Below, in pieces: positions 57,301 to 64,000 of a stretch of 64,000 nt of DNA. This DNA comes from Watersipora subatra. Lineage: Eukaryota > Bryozoa > Gymnolaemata > Cheilostomatida > Watersiporidae. Below the pieces are notes generated by a model. It searched no databases. It was not told where the DNA came from and saw only the letters and a list, made by a program, of their open reading frames with translations. Each line of letters begins with the position of its first letter. Position 1 is the stretch's first letter. The stretch lies in assembly GCF_963576615.1 (NCBI RefSeq), contig NC_088716.1, positions 61,846,228 to 61,910,227 of the forward strand, in the 5' to 3' direction. The position numbers were made by a program, and so were the translations under genes.

Positions 57301-60300
57301 TACTCCTGAAGCTTAGCATTGATCATTCCATCCACACTATCAATCTGTGGCATTCGCGACAGATCGACGGTGTAGATGGAAATGCTGTATGGAAATGGAA
57401 ATGGTGTAAATGGGAAAAATCGCTTGACTGCCATTGTCTGCATCAATTTGCAAATTGAGAAATTCAAGTAGTAAAAATAATTGTCGATGCTGATCATGTT
57501 GTCTGAGACGTTGCCATATTTAAGGCATATCTCACGCTGCCAACTGAAACGTTGCCATATTTAAGGCATATCTCACGCTGCCAACTGAAACGTTGCCATA
57601 TTTAAGGCATATCTCACGCTGCCAACTGAAACGTTGCCATATTTAAGGCATATCTCACGCTGCCAACTGAAACGTTGCCATATTTAAGGCATATCTCACG
57701 CTGCCAACTGAGACGTTGCCATATTTAAGGCATATCTCACGCTGCCAACTGAAACGTTGCCATATTTAAGGCATATCTCACGCTGCCAACTGAGACGTTG
57801 CCATATTTAAGGCATATCTCACGCTGCCAACTGAGACGTTGGCATCCCTGAGGTATAACTAAGATGTCAACATACTTGAGACGTCTCACGTGGTCCAGAG
57901 GCAATTGACCTTCCATCCCATCGCATGCCGTCTGCTTTAGATCACATGTGCTGCAAGCGACGGATGAAGAGGAATGCCAGATGTGGATTCGAGCCATCCA
58001 AGCTGGAGTACTGGCTGCTTATAGCGACAGATCATGCACACTATCAGCCGGTGATCTTAACTCCACATCTCGATTCTCAACCAGTCCAGGCCTTTCCCTA
58101 TTGGACAGTCAAAACAAGTCAAAATCTTCTAAGTGAGTGATATGGCAACATCGGGTGCTTAAATAAGGTGCAGAGAAAAGGTGCTGACATAAGGTGCTGA
58201 CATAAGGGGCTGACATAAGGTGCTGATATAAGGGGCTGACATAAGGAGCTGACATAAGGTGTTTACATAAGGTGCTGACATAAGGTGATGACATAAAGCG
58301 CTGACATAAAAAGCTGACATAAGGTACTGACATAAGGTGTTGACATAAGGTGTTGACATAAGGTGTTGACATACGGTGTTGACATAAGGTGCTGACATAA
58401 GGTGATGACATAAGGTGTTGACATAGGTGCTGACATAAGGTGATGACATAAGGCGCTGACATAAGGTGCTGACAAATGTGATCAAGTAGGAGTCTCTCAA
58501 TGATTGCCACTACTGTGATAAATGAGTGTTGTGACGGATACATGCTGTGACAGACGAGTAGTGTGACAAGACGAGTAGTGTGACGGTCGAGTAGTGTGAC
58601 GGACGAGTAGTGTGACGGACGAGTAGTGTGACGGACGAGTAGTGTGACGGACGAGTAGTGTGACGGACGAGTAGTGTGACGGACGAGTAGTGTGACGGAC
58701 GAGTAGTGTGACGGACGAGTAGTGTGACGGACGAGTAGTGTGACGGACGAGTAGTGTGACGGACGAGTAGTGTGACGGACGAGTAGTGTGACGGACGAGT
58801 AGTGTGACGGACGAGTAGTGTGACGGACGAGTAGTGTGACGGACGAGTAGTGTGACGGACGAGTAGTGTGACGGACGAGTAGTGTGACGGACGAGTAGTG
58901 TGACGGACGAGTAGTGTGTCAGACGAGCAGTGTGACAGGTATCTGCTATATTCTCTTTATATTTATGAGACGATACAAATTATTCTAAACTTTCTAGTAA
59001 CACTTTCAGTTTATAAACTTACAAAAATATGATGTGTTAAGCACTCTACACTTTGATCTCTATTTTATAGAGACTTCCGACAGTGCTGTTATTTCATGTG
59101 TATGTTAATGTGAACCACTCAACCTCTCATCGCACTCTACGCAAGCCTACCTTTGATATTCATCATGGTAAACCATATGTTGCAGCCAAGCCTGCCCTTG
59201 ATATTCATCATGATGAACCATATGTTGCAGCCAAGCCTGCCCTTGATATTCATCATGATGAACCATACGTTGCAGTCAAGCCTGCCCTTGATATTCATCA
59301 TGATAAACCATATGTTGCAGCCAAGCCTGCCCTTGATATTCATCATGATAAACCATATGTTGCAGTCAAGCCTGCCCTTGATATTCATCATGATAAACTA
59401 TATGTTGCAGCCAAGCCTGCCCTTGATATTCATCATGATAAACCATATGTTGCAGTCAAGCCTGCCCTTGATATTCATCATGATAAACCATATGTTGCAG
59501 CCAAGCCTGCCCTTGATATTCATCATGATAAACCATATGTTGCAGTCAAGCCTGCCCTTGATATTCATCATGATAAACTATATGTTGCAGCCAAGCCGCA
59601 CTCCTCTTCACTATTCCTGGCAATGACCAGTGTGCAGATTGTGGATCACGTGACCCTCGCTGGGCGAGTGTTAACCTCGGCATCACGCTGTGCATTGAGT
59701 GCTCTGGCGTTCATAGGTGAGTATAAAATTCTGCCTCTGGTTTTTGTTATGTTTCGGTTGATGTTTAAGGCGACACTAAATTCAGCAATTGGTAAAATTG
59801 CATAGTGAGCAACTTGGCTTGGGTTCCATTTTGCTGCAGAGTTCCCATAGTCAATATTCTTATCTTATTTCACAATGCTGGCATGTTGTGCAGTTGTCTT
59901 CTCAGTGACATTCATAAAAACTAACAACGGTCTTATAAAAGTATATCGATGCAATCATTGGTGAAAATTGTAAGGTTTCAATGCAGCAAATGGCTTATTC
60001 GCTGTCAGATTCACCATGACAAAGATATGCACCTTGAAATACAATTTTGTGAAATAACTGACATCATTTTTTAACACATCAAGGAAGCTGAAGCGAATTT
60101 CTTTAAAAAGCAGTGAAATCGATGTAATAATCACCAATGTAAGTCTATGGTTTCTACTAAAGTTAGTAGCTATCTCTTCTAGTTGGTTTTTACTTCTGAC
60201 ACCAACAGCCACTTACATGAAAAAATGCTGCGTTTGATAAGGTCTTTGTTAACACCATGAGATTTACTCTATCTGACTCACTAATAACAACACTATATCC

Positions 60301-61561
60301 TGTGACAGGTGTATGGTTAGCAATAATAAATACTGGGGCAGTCAGGGTGACTAATTTCAATAATATCACTTTTGTATCATATATTAAAGTGGGGTTTGGA
60401 GTATCAAGGTGATATGAAGAATTTTATCCGACTGATTCATATACCACTTGTGGTTGATAAGTTAACAAGAACTAGCAATTGTTTAAATAGAGTAGTAAAG
60501 TTGGTTGTATTGGATGACTCCAGCATCTACTAATGCATTCCTTTCTTCTAGATATTAGGATAATGGATATTAGGATAGGCTCCTTATGAAATACTTCAAG
60601 CATACTGTTGTATGCTCATCGGGTTTTTATTAAGCCAAAGTATTCGGTCCAACTAATACTTTGAAACACGAGAAATGCTCTTACCATCACTACTTGGAAG
60701 TTTTGATATTTATCTGTTTGGAAATGACTAATCATTATTGAAGGTATAGTTTAAAGGCCTGGCAACATTGTATTTGTCGATGGTAGTATTTACTGATAAT
60801 TGTACTATCAGTAAATACTAATAATAGTAGTACTATAATTCTATTATTAGTAAATAGCGATGCACACGTGTCATCCTGATAGGTGAAACTTACTTTACCA
60901 TTGCAGGAGTCTGGGAGTGCACATATCAAAAGTTCGTTCAATCACGCTTGACTCTTGGGAACCTGAAGTACTTAAAGTCATGGCAGAACTAGGCAATTCT
61001 ACTGTAAATTCAATATACGAGTATTCATACAACAAGGCTGGGGCAAGACCTACCTCCGCCTCTGCCAGGTTAGAACACATTCTAACTGCATCAGCCTTGG
61101 TAGCTGACATGTCGGCGGTATGCTGTCACTCTAACAGTGCACTCCGCTATATTTGAAGGGCGTGAATATTAAATTGTACTCTGAGACCGCTAGTGTTAGT
61201 GTGATTCGCCTCTGCTTATGTTGAGTCAAACTCACTGCATTCCATGAGCAGTGCTTTTAGATTGAGTACTAACCACTATATTACTGGGTCAAACTTGTGT
61301 AAAACCAGACAACAGATACATGATACTAAGGTTGTTATCATTTTCATGGTCAGTCTAATTTGGGGAGTCATATTCGAACAAGATCTCTGCAAGTATCATC
61401 CTTACATGTTTGCAGCGGTGTTAGGGAGACCTTCATAAAGGCTAAGTATATAGAAAGGTTGTATGTGAAGCCCCTGGTAACCCCTGATAAGTCTTCTACA
61501 ATCAAAAGGTGGGCAGTAGCTCGTAGACAGAGGAAGACATTCATGCTAGACGCTGATACAG
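36317..61561 (+). CDS. ACAP: ACAP-type Arf GTPase-activating protein (BAR-PH-ArfGAP), 3' end outside window
   Basis: Sixteen coding exons, about 554 codons, all with GT..AG borders and agreeing phases. Domain order: BAR (residues ~1-250; [80 protein letters not shown]); PH (~270-365; [68 protein letters not shown]); Ser-rich linker; Arf-GAP zinc finger CADC-x16-CIEC with the arginine finger in SGVHRSLGVH, then [17 protein letters not shown] and [12 protein letters not shown]. The ankyrin repeats and C-terminus are not in the window. ACAPs are Arf6 GAPs that sense curved endosomal and plasma membrane. Introns total over 23 kb and are packed with minisatellites and DNA transposons. Ortholog to one of vertebrate ACAP1-3; which one cannot be decided from this. 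Confidence 0.96.
36805..37491 (+). pseudogene. Unrecognised frameshifted ORF cluster in ACAP intron 1
   Basis: The plus strand shows coding-like blocks in different frames: MKCFVC at 36808, then [11 protein letters not shown] and [20 protein letters not shown] (to 37101), then [20 protein letters not shown] (to ~37197), and a last block with [20 protein letters not shown] ending at 37491. Frame changes and stops between blocks suggest a decayed intronless gene or transposon ORF. On the opposite strand at about 37206-37330 the frame reads [22 protein letters not shown], a C2H2 finger pattern. Both strands therefore look coding-like and I cannot tell which was the real gene. Family not recognised. 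Confidence 0.4.
38085..38335. repeat. ~110-bp tandem repeat, 2-3 copies
   Basis: Repeats of TTCCTCCTGTTGGTTTCAGC-like and GCACAAATGAGTTGGTTTCA-like segments in ACAP intron 1. Confidence 0.8.
38874..38911. repeat. Perfect palindrome, 17-bp arms
   Basis: TATATATAGCGAAAGAT, a 4-base GACG loop, and the exact inverse. A strong hairpin in ACAP intron 1; no gene context that would make it a terminator. Confidence 0.9.
39836..40515. mobile_element. TIR element with CACTATGTTTCCATG ends in ACAP intron 1
   Basis: Left end CACTATGTTTCCATGATGCG and right end (reverse complement) CACTATGTTTCCATGGTGCG are inverted, each followed by CAGT. Flanks share ACT (39833-39835 and 40516-40518). The interior is rich in CTGCGCAGT-type words. 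No transposase ORF. Superfamily uncertain. Confidence 0.75.
40854..40911 (+). CDS. ACAP: ACAP exon 2 (BAR)
   Basis: Encodes [19 protein letters not shown], exactly the length of the matching ACAP segment. Acceptor TTTGAAG, donor GTTTGT. A minus-strand ORF over the same bases is a shadow. Confidence 0.88.
40995..41290. repeat. ~42-bp degenerate minisatellite
   Basis: About six diverged units of the type ATGGTGTGTTTACTAGGGTA ... GCTTATTAGAAGGT in ACAP intron 2, 80 bp after exon 2. Confidence 0.85.
41291..42950. other. ACAP intron 2, remainder
   Basis: Unique AT-rich intron sequence; no repeat, ORF or RNA recognised. Confidence 0.4.
42951..43009 (+). CDS. ACAP: ACAP exon 3 (BAR)
   Basis: Encodes [19 protein letters not shown]. 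Acceptor TTCACCAG, donor GTAAGA. Confidence 0.93.
43574..44380 (-). mobile_element. Tigger/pogo-type transposon remnant, copy 1 (ACAP intron 3)
   Basis: Ends CAGTGGAACCTCGGTTCTCG and (reverse complement of right end) CAGTTGAGCCTCGGTTCTCG, flanked by TA on both sides (43572-43573, 44381-44382). Near 44140-44215 the minus strand still reads [18 protein letters not shown] and neighbours, the C-terminal tail of a Tigger-type transposase. Most of the transposase is missing. It ends 79 bp before ACAP exon 4. Confidence 0.85.
44460..44520 (+). CDS. ACAP: ACAP exon 4 (BAR)
   Basis: Encodes [20 protein letters not shown] after acceptor TTTTGTAG; donor GTATGT. A longer open frame upstream reflects intron sequence; the phase from exon 3 and the alignment choose this acceptor. 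Confidence 0.92.
44655..45110. repeat. ~34-bp minisatellite, ~13 copies
   Basis: Unit CATCTGTAGTTTACTACTGT+AGCAATAGCAGAGA with variants, in ACAP intron 4. Confidence 0.95.
45292..45345 (+). CDS. ACAP: ACAP exon 5 (BAR)
   Basis: Encodes [18 protein letters not shown]. Acceptor CTTGTAG, donor GTATAT. Confidence 0.93.
45912..45970 (+). CDS. ACAP: ACAP exon 6 (BAR)
   Basis: Encodes [19 protein letters not shown]. Acceptor TTATAAG, donor GTAAGT, phase 2. Confidence 0.9.
46887..46960. repeat. Short tandem duplication
   Basis: Two copies of GGTGTATAAGAAGTTATCTT+CTTTTTT separated by a short AT-rich spacer, ACAP intron 6. Confidence 0.8.
47075..47150. repeat. ~13-bp repeat GATGTTATGTAGT
   Basis: About five imperfect copies in ACAP intron 6. 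Confidence 0.8.
47713..47896 (+). CDS. ACAP: ACAP exon 7 (BAR)
   Basis: Encodes [20 protein letters not shown], then [11 protein letters not shown] and [15 protein letters not shown]. Acceptor CATGTAG, donor GTGAGC. Confidence 0.95.
48425..48735. repeat. ~32-bp minisatellite, ~9 copies
   Basis: Units contain CTGTACTTCTAGGAGGTGT and TTTAGAAGT; ACAP intron 7, about 210 bp before exon 8. A 69-codon minus-strand ORF across its right end is an artefact. Confidence 0.92.
48949..48993 (+). CDS. ACAP: ACAP exon 8 (BAR, 45 nt)
   Basis: Encodes [15 protein letters not shown]. Acceptor TATTATAG, donor GTAAGT. Confidence 0.93.
49326..49421 (+). CDS. ACAP: ACAP exon 9 (BAR)
   Basis: Encodes [20 protein letters not shown] and [12 protein letters not shown]. 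Acceptor TTGCAG, donor GTGAGT. Confidence 0.95.
49748..49888 (+). CDS. ACAP: ACAP exon 10 (BAR end and linker)
   Basis: Encodes [20 protein letters not shown], then [20 protein letters not shown]. Acceptor ATACAG, donor GTAATT. Confidence 0.92.
50103..50180. repeat. 19-bp repeat, 4 copies
   Basis: GGACTTGTAGTTTCTCTTT in tandem, ACAP intron 10. Confidence 0.92.
50846..50988. repeat. 28-bp perfect repeat, 5 copies
   Basis: Unit GCTTGTATAGGCAAGGTTAG+GCTTCAGT, copies identical or nearly so, ACAP intron 10. Confidence 0.95.
50989..52977. other. ACAP intron 10, central part
   Basis: AT-rich intron sequence; no gene or named element recognised. Small direct repeats such as CAGCTACCATTG (about 52638-52665) occur. 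Confidence 0.4.
52978..53774 (+). mobile_element. Tigger/pogo-type transposon remnant, copy 2 (ACAP intron 10)
   Basis: Ends CAGTGGAACCTCGGTTTTCG and (reverse complement) CAGTGGAACCTCGGTTCTCG, flanked by TA (52976-52977, 53775-53776). Same family as copy 1 but in the opposite orientation. It contains the transposase tail described separately. Confidence 0.9.
53178..53369 (+). pseudogene. Tigger-type transposase C-terminal fragment
   Basis: An open frame of 63 residues reading [40 protein letters not shown] and [11 protein letters not shown] before the stop. This is the C-terminal tail of Tigger/jerky-type transposases. The DNA-binding and DDE parts are absent. Confidence 0.8.
54014..54087 (+). 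CDS. ACAP: ACAP exon 11 (PH start)
   Basis: Encodes [20 protein letters not shown], then RPWV plus two bases. Acceptor TTTTTAG. Of two adjacent donors, GTAAGG at 54088 is used because only it keeps phase with RRWF in the next exon. Confidence 0.93.
54950..55046. repeat. ~26-bp minisatellite, left part (split by hAT insertion)
   Basis: Units with TAGACATTTCCATAGAGTTG+TAATG. The same unit resumes at 56519, so this is one array interrupted by the transposon at 55047-56518. Confidence 0.92.
55047..56518. mobile_element. Outer hAT element with 8-bp target duplication
   Basis: Inverted ends TAGTGCTGGGCACT and AGTGCCCAGCACTA. Flanking 8-bp duplication ATGTATAT (55039-55046 and 56519-56526). It is itself interrupted by a second hAT at 55504-56495, so its own length is about 470 bp. 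Non-autonomous. Confidence 0.92.
55504..56495. mobile_element. Inner hAT element nested in the outer one
   Basis: Inverted ends TAGAGTTGCCCCGATT and AATCGGGGCATCTTTA, with subterminal ATCGGTATC words. Flanking 8-bp duplication ATTATTAC (55496-55503 and 56496-56503). No transposase ORF seen. Confidence 0.92.
56519..56815. repeat. ~26-bp minisatellite, right part
   Basis: About eleven units of GTATAGACATGCCATAGAGT+TGTAAT, ending about 20 bp before ACAP exon 12. Minus-strand ORFs of 76-101 codons here are repeat artefacts. Confidence 0.92.
56835..56987 (+). CDS. ACAP: ACAP exon 12 (PH)
   Basis: Encodes [39 protein letters not shown] and CFEVKSPA. Acceptor GGTGCAG, donor GTAAAA. It lies directly after the transposon-split minisatellite. 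Confidence 0.96.
57507..57842. repeat. 41-bp minisatellite, 8 copies
   Basis: Unit GAAACGTTGCCATATTTAAG+GCATATCTCACGCTGCCAACT, nearly identical copies, ACAP intron 12, ending about 100 bp before exon 13. Confidence 0.96.
57941..58132 (+). CDS. ACAP: ACAP exon 13 (PH end, Ser-rich linker)
   Basis: Encodes [31 protein letters not shown] and a Ser/Thr-rich linker to SQNKSKSS. Acceptor CTTTAG, donor GTGAGT. Confidence 0.93.
58160..58475. repeat. 13-bp minisatellite GGTGCTGACATAA, ~24 copies
   Basis: Variant units (GTG, GTT, GAT, GGG) in ACAP intron 13 right after exon 13. Open minus frames here are artefacts of the 13-bp period. Confidence 0.95.
58540..58937. repeat. 16-bp minisatellite GACGAGTAGTGTGACG, ~24 copies
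   Basis: The central ~20 units are identical, which points to a very recent expansion. ACAP intron 13. Confidence 0.97.
59140..59590. repeat. 45-bp minisatellite that repeats the exon 14 splice acceptor, ~10 copies
   Basis: Each unit contains TATGTTGCAGCCAAGCC or TATGTTGCAGTCAAGCC plus CTTGATATTCATCATGAT. GCC and GTC versions mostly alternate, giving a 90-bp higher-order unit in part of the array. The last unit merges with the true exon 14 acceptor at 59590. A 240-codon plus-strand frame across the array is not the Arf-GAP frame. Confidence 0.95.
59591..59716 (+). CDS. ACAP: ACAP exon 14 (Arf-GAP zinc finger)
   Basis: Encodes [39 protein letters not shown] and VH. Contains CxxC-x16-CxxC. 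The acceptor TATGTTGCAG is also the core of the 45-bp repeat that abuts it. Confidence 0.95.
59717..60906. other. ACAP intron 14, with one hairpin
   Basis: No gene recognised. A perfect palindrome, TAGTATTTACTGATA with its inverse, lies at 60784-60820 (7-base loop). Confidence 0.6.
60907..61068 (+). CDS. ACAP: ACAP exon 15 (Arf-GAP)
   Basis: Encodes [40 protein letters not shown] and [13 protein letters not shown]. The arginine finger (HR-SLG) spans the exon 14/15 junction. Donor GTTAGA. Confidence 0.95.
61416..61561 (+). CDS. ACAP: ACAP exon 16 (end of Arf-GAP)
   Basis: Encodes [20 protein letters not shown], then a basic stretch with [11 protein letters not shown]. Acceptor TTTGCAG, donor GTAATA. 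No later exon was recognised before the window ends. Confidence 0.9.
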
Positions 61562-62379
61562 GTAATATATCACTCTTGGGCTATATTCTCTTGGGCTATT
61601 ATTTGGTTTGTGTTCTTCGATTTCATATTCCATAGTCTATGGGTGTTGGTTTAGTAGGCTGATCATACTGCTTGCGCCTGTTGTAACATTCTCACTCTGG
61701 CACCATACACATTAGTACCCGATTTTATCAAGGAATCTCTGCATGATAAACTGTTACTACAGATTCATTAATCTTAGTGACATCTTTTTAATTTTATTGA
61801 TTTATGGCATGCCTTTGGTGCTCATGTGCATATGAAATGCTGTGAATCTTTATGCCACTACATGAAATGCTACAAAAAATTGAAGTTTTTAAACTCCAAT
61901 AATGCTTACGTTTAGGCGTTTACATGGTAGACTTACATTTAGGTGTTTGCTGGTAGACTTGCACTGTAAAAACCTATGCTCTTTTACGAAAAAGCCTAGA
62001 GTGAGAAGAGTGCCAGAAGCTAGATGAGTGTCTCATAAATGGGAAGACATTTATGATGCGCGCGAAGATGTGCCCATAAGAGTATTAGAGTATTAGCCGT
62101 ATTAAAGTGAAGAATTATTTTCTGTAAAAGCGAAGTCATGCTCTGTAGATATGATGACATGTGTTCTGTAAGACTGAGAGGGCATACGGCAGAAAGGTAA
62201 AGATGATTTTTTCTGTGATAGTTAAGATATTTGCCTTGATAAGTTGAAAGACTGTTAAACTTAAGATACACCGTAAAAGTAAAAACTCTCTGTAAGAATA
62301 ATAATATACCCTGTAGGAAGGAAGATATGTATTCTGTAGTAAGGAGGACATATGCTTTGTAGTAGTGAAGACATAAACT

Positions 62380-63062
62380 CGTGGAGTAGAGATGCATACC
62401 CTCTAGGAATAGAGACACATACACTCTAGGAGTAGAGACGTACACTCTAGGAGTACACACAGATACACTCTAGGAGTAGACACAAGTACACTCTAGTAGT
62501 AGAGATATGTACATTTTAGGAGTAGACACACATACACTCTAGGAGTAGACACACATACACTCTAGGAGTAGAGACACCTACACTCTAGGAGTAGACACAC
62601 GTACACTCTAGGAGTAGACACACATACGCTCTAGGAGTAGAGACACGTACACTCTAGGAGTAGAGACACGTACACTTTAGGAGTAGAGACACATACACTC
62701 TAGGAGTAGACACATGTACACTCTAGGAGTAGACACACATACACTCTAGGAGTAGAGACACGTACTCTCTAGGAGTAGAGACACGTACGCTATAGGAGTA
62801 AACACACATACACTCTAGTAGTAGAGACACGTACATTATATGAGTAGAGACATGTACACTCTAGGAATAGAGAGAGACATACACTTTAGGAGTAGAAACA
62901 CATACACTATAGGAGTAAACACACATACACTCTAGTAGTAGACACACGTACATTATATGAGTAGAGACATGTACACTCTAGGAGTAGACACATGTACACT
63001 CTAGGAGTAGAAACACGTACACTTTAGGAGTAGAGACACGTACACTCTAGGAGTAGAGACTG
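62380..63062. repeat. ~23-bp minisatellite, ~30 copies
   Basis: Unit TACACTCTAGGAGTAGACAC+ACA with GAGACACG variants, downstream of ACAP exon 16. More diverged relatives extend to about 62100 on the left and 63120 on the right. Confidence 0.95.
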
Positions 63063-63769
63063 GGACCCGCTATCAGTAAAAACATGCACCCGTTAGGAGA
63101 CAAAACACATACTCTGTAGAAAAAAGCCCATGTCCTGTAGGAACAAAGGCACACACTTTTAAAGAGATAAGACAATGTCTATTCATTGTAGAATTTTAGT
63201 TAGACATACTTGAATAGAATGAGAATATGAACTACAGTAATCAATAGTTGGACTGGTGAGGCTTGTGTTTAGAGTGTTTAGAGTGTTTAGTATTACTTAG
63301 GATGAGTTAGAACTAGCCTGGGCATGGCTCTCGTGGGAGATTGGGAGAGAGAGCCTGGGACACCTAGCAACACGCGGGGAAGACAACTCTAAAAGTCGAC
63401 TTCTGCAGTCGCTAATATCACAATCGTTATTTCCGAAGGAGTATCATGTGACGGTCTTTTTAATGATCTTCGCGAGTATTATGTATTATTTTTAATCTGA
63501 ATTGGCAGCAAACAAACGCTGGTTGGTAAGTATGAAATGTTGGTTGCATAATAAATCAATCACGAGAGTTATATTATTTTATATGTTTAATTAATTAGGT
63601 TTTGATTTAATCATAATCAAAAATTAAATCAATTGAATAAAATATTTTCACAATAACAATACAAATGAATAGCAATAGAACAACAAAAATGAATCGCACG
63701 CTGCTAGTAAAGAAAAGTTTATCTAGTAAAAATTAATCTCAGTTTTATTTTACTCGCGAGTATTGTGAT
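63063..63769. other. Right-edge AT-rich region
   Basis: No gene recognised. Near-repeats of CGCGAGTATT (about 63471 and 63753) may mark ends of an insertion into the RecQ-like sequence. Confidence 0.35.
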
Positions 63770-63968
63770 TACTCGCGACAGTTATTATGAACAACTCGGA
63801 CCTACCACTGCAAAACGGTGCCATCTGAAAGCAAATACTCTTTCCGAAGCCAGTAGGAAGAACTATAAATTAGTCAAAACCTACGATAATATGTTGTAAA
63901 GCTTGAGACTGTTTTGGTCTCAGCGTGACTATGCCTAGCTTTGATAGATGATTTTTGAATCGCTCCAT
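63770..63968 (-). pseudogene. RecQ-like helicase N-terminal fragment with internal stop
   Basis: The minus strand from ATG 63968 reads LRPKQSQALQHIIVGFD, a TAA stop, then FIVLPTGFGKSICFQMAPF, which is helicase motif 0 and motif I (Walker A) of the RecQ family. After SGRSELFII the homology stops near 63780, where repeats of CGCGAGTA begin. It is therefore truncated and stop-containing. RecQ-like genes of this kind are often multicopy in invertebrate genomes. Function is lost here. Confidence 0.75.
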
Positions 63969-64000
63969 TTTTTATCAGTAAATGAAATGAAACCGCAAAT

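Noticed and set aside
58109..58543. Minus-strand ORFs of 70-144 codons rich in [13 protein letters not shown]
   Set aside because: Produced by the 13-bp repeat in ACAP intron 13.
59083..59805. 240-codon plus-strand ORF with repeated [12 protein letters not shown]
   Set aside because: It is the 45-bp minisatellite read in a frame different from the Arf-GAP frame that the exon phases require, and it has no continuation in known exons.

Overview
This is eukaryotic (metazoan) nuclear DNA. It is AT-rich, its protein-coding exons are small and separated by long introns with GT..AG borders, and it is full of tandem repeats and DNA transposons. The best readable proteins are standard animal proteins: enolase, an ACAP-type Arf GTPase-activating protein and an AFG2/SPATA5-type AAA ATPase. 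The mobile elements (piggyBac, Tigger/pogo, hAT, Harbinger-like, Penelope-like, RecQ-like helicase remnants) fit an invertebrate, perhaps a lophotrochozoan. The sequence alone does not let me name the species.

Layout. Positions 1-12240 hold the 5' half of an AFG2A (SPATA5)-like gene on the minus strand. I could place eleven coding exons with matching splice phases; the 3' half runs off the left edge. The largest intron placed between consecutive exons (7902-10688) carries a dispersed repeat invaded twice, once by a 446-bp element and once by a piggyBac element that keeps an intact but catalytically empty ORF. Positions 12241-18633 are intergenic: a terminal-inverted-repeat (TIR) element just upstream of the AFG2A start codon, a 43-bp minisatellite, a solo LTR, a small MITE and a hAT transposase fragment. 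Positions 18634-26708 are a complete eight-exon enolase gene on the minus strand (432 codons), with a Harbinger-like MITE, a foldback element and a 19-bp minisatellite in its introns.

Positions 26709-36316 are the intergenic region between enolase and the divergently transcribed ACAP gene. It holds a decayed Penelope-like retroelement with GIY-YIG remnants, long (TA)n tracts and further copies of the dispersed repeat. From 36317 to at least 61561 lies the ACAP gene on the plus strand: sixteen coding exons covering the BAR, PH and Arf-GAP zinc-finger parts. The ankyrin part should lie beyond the right edge. Its introns hold a frameshifted unrecognised ORF cluster, a TIR element, two Tigger-type elements, two nested hAT elements inside a minisatellite, and about a dozen minisatellites. 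One is a 45-bp array that repeats the 3' splice site of the Arf-GAP exon. The right edge holds a RecQ-like helicase fragment with an internal stop.

The three genes are ordinary housekeeping or trafficking genes with no obvious shared pathway: AFG2 in ribosome-maturation quality control, enolase in glycolysis, ACAP in Arf6 membrane traffic. The unusual content lies in the mobile-element stratigraphy and intronic repeats. I found no tRNA, rRNA or CRISPR feature that I can support.
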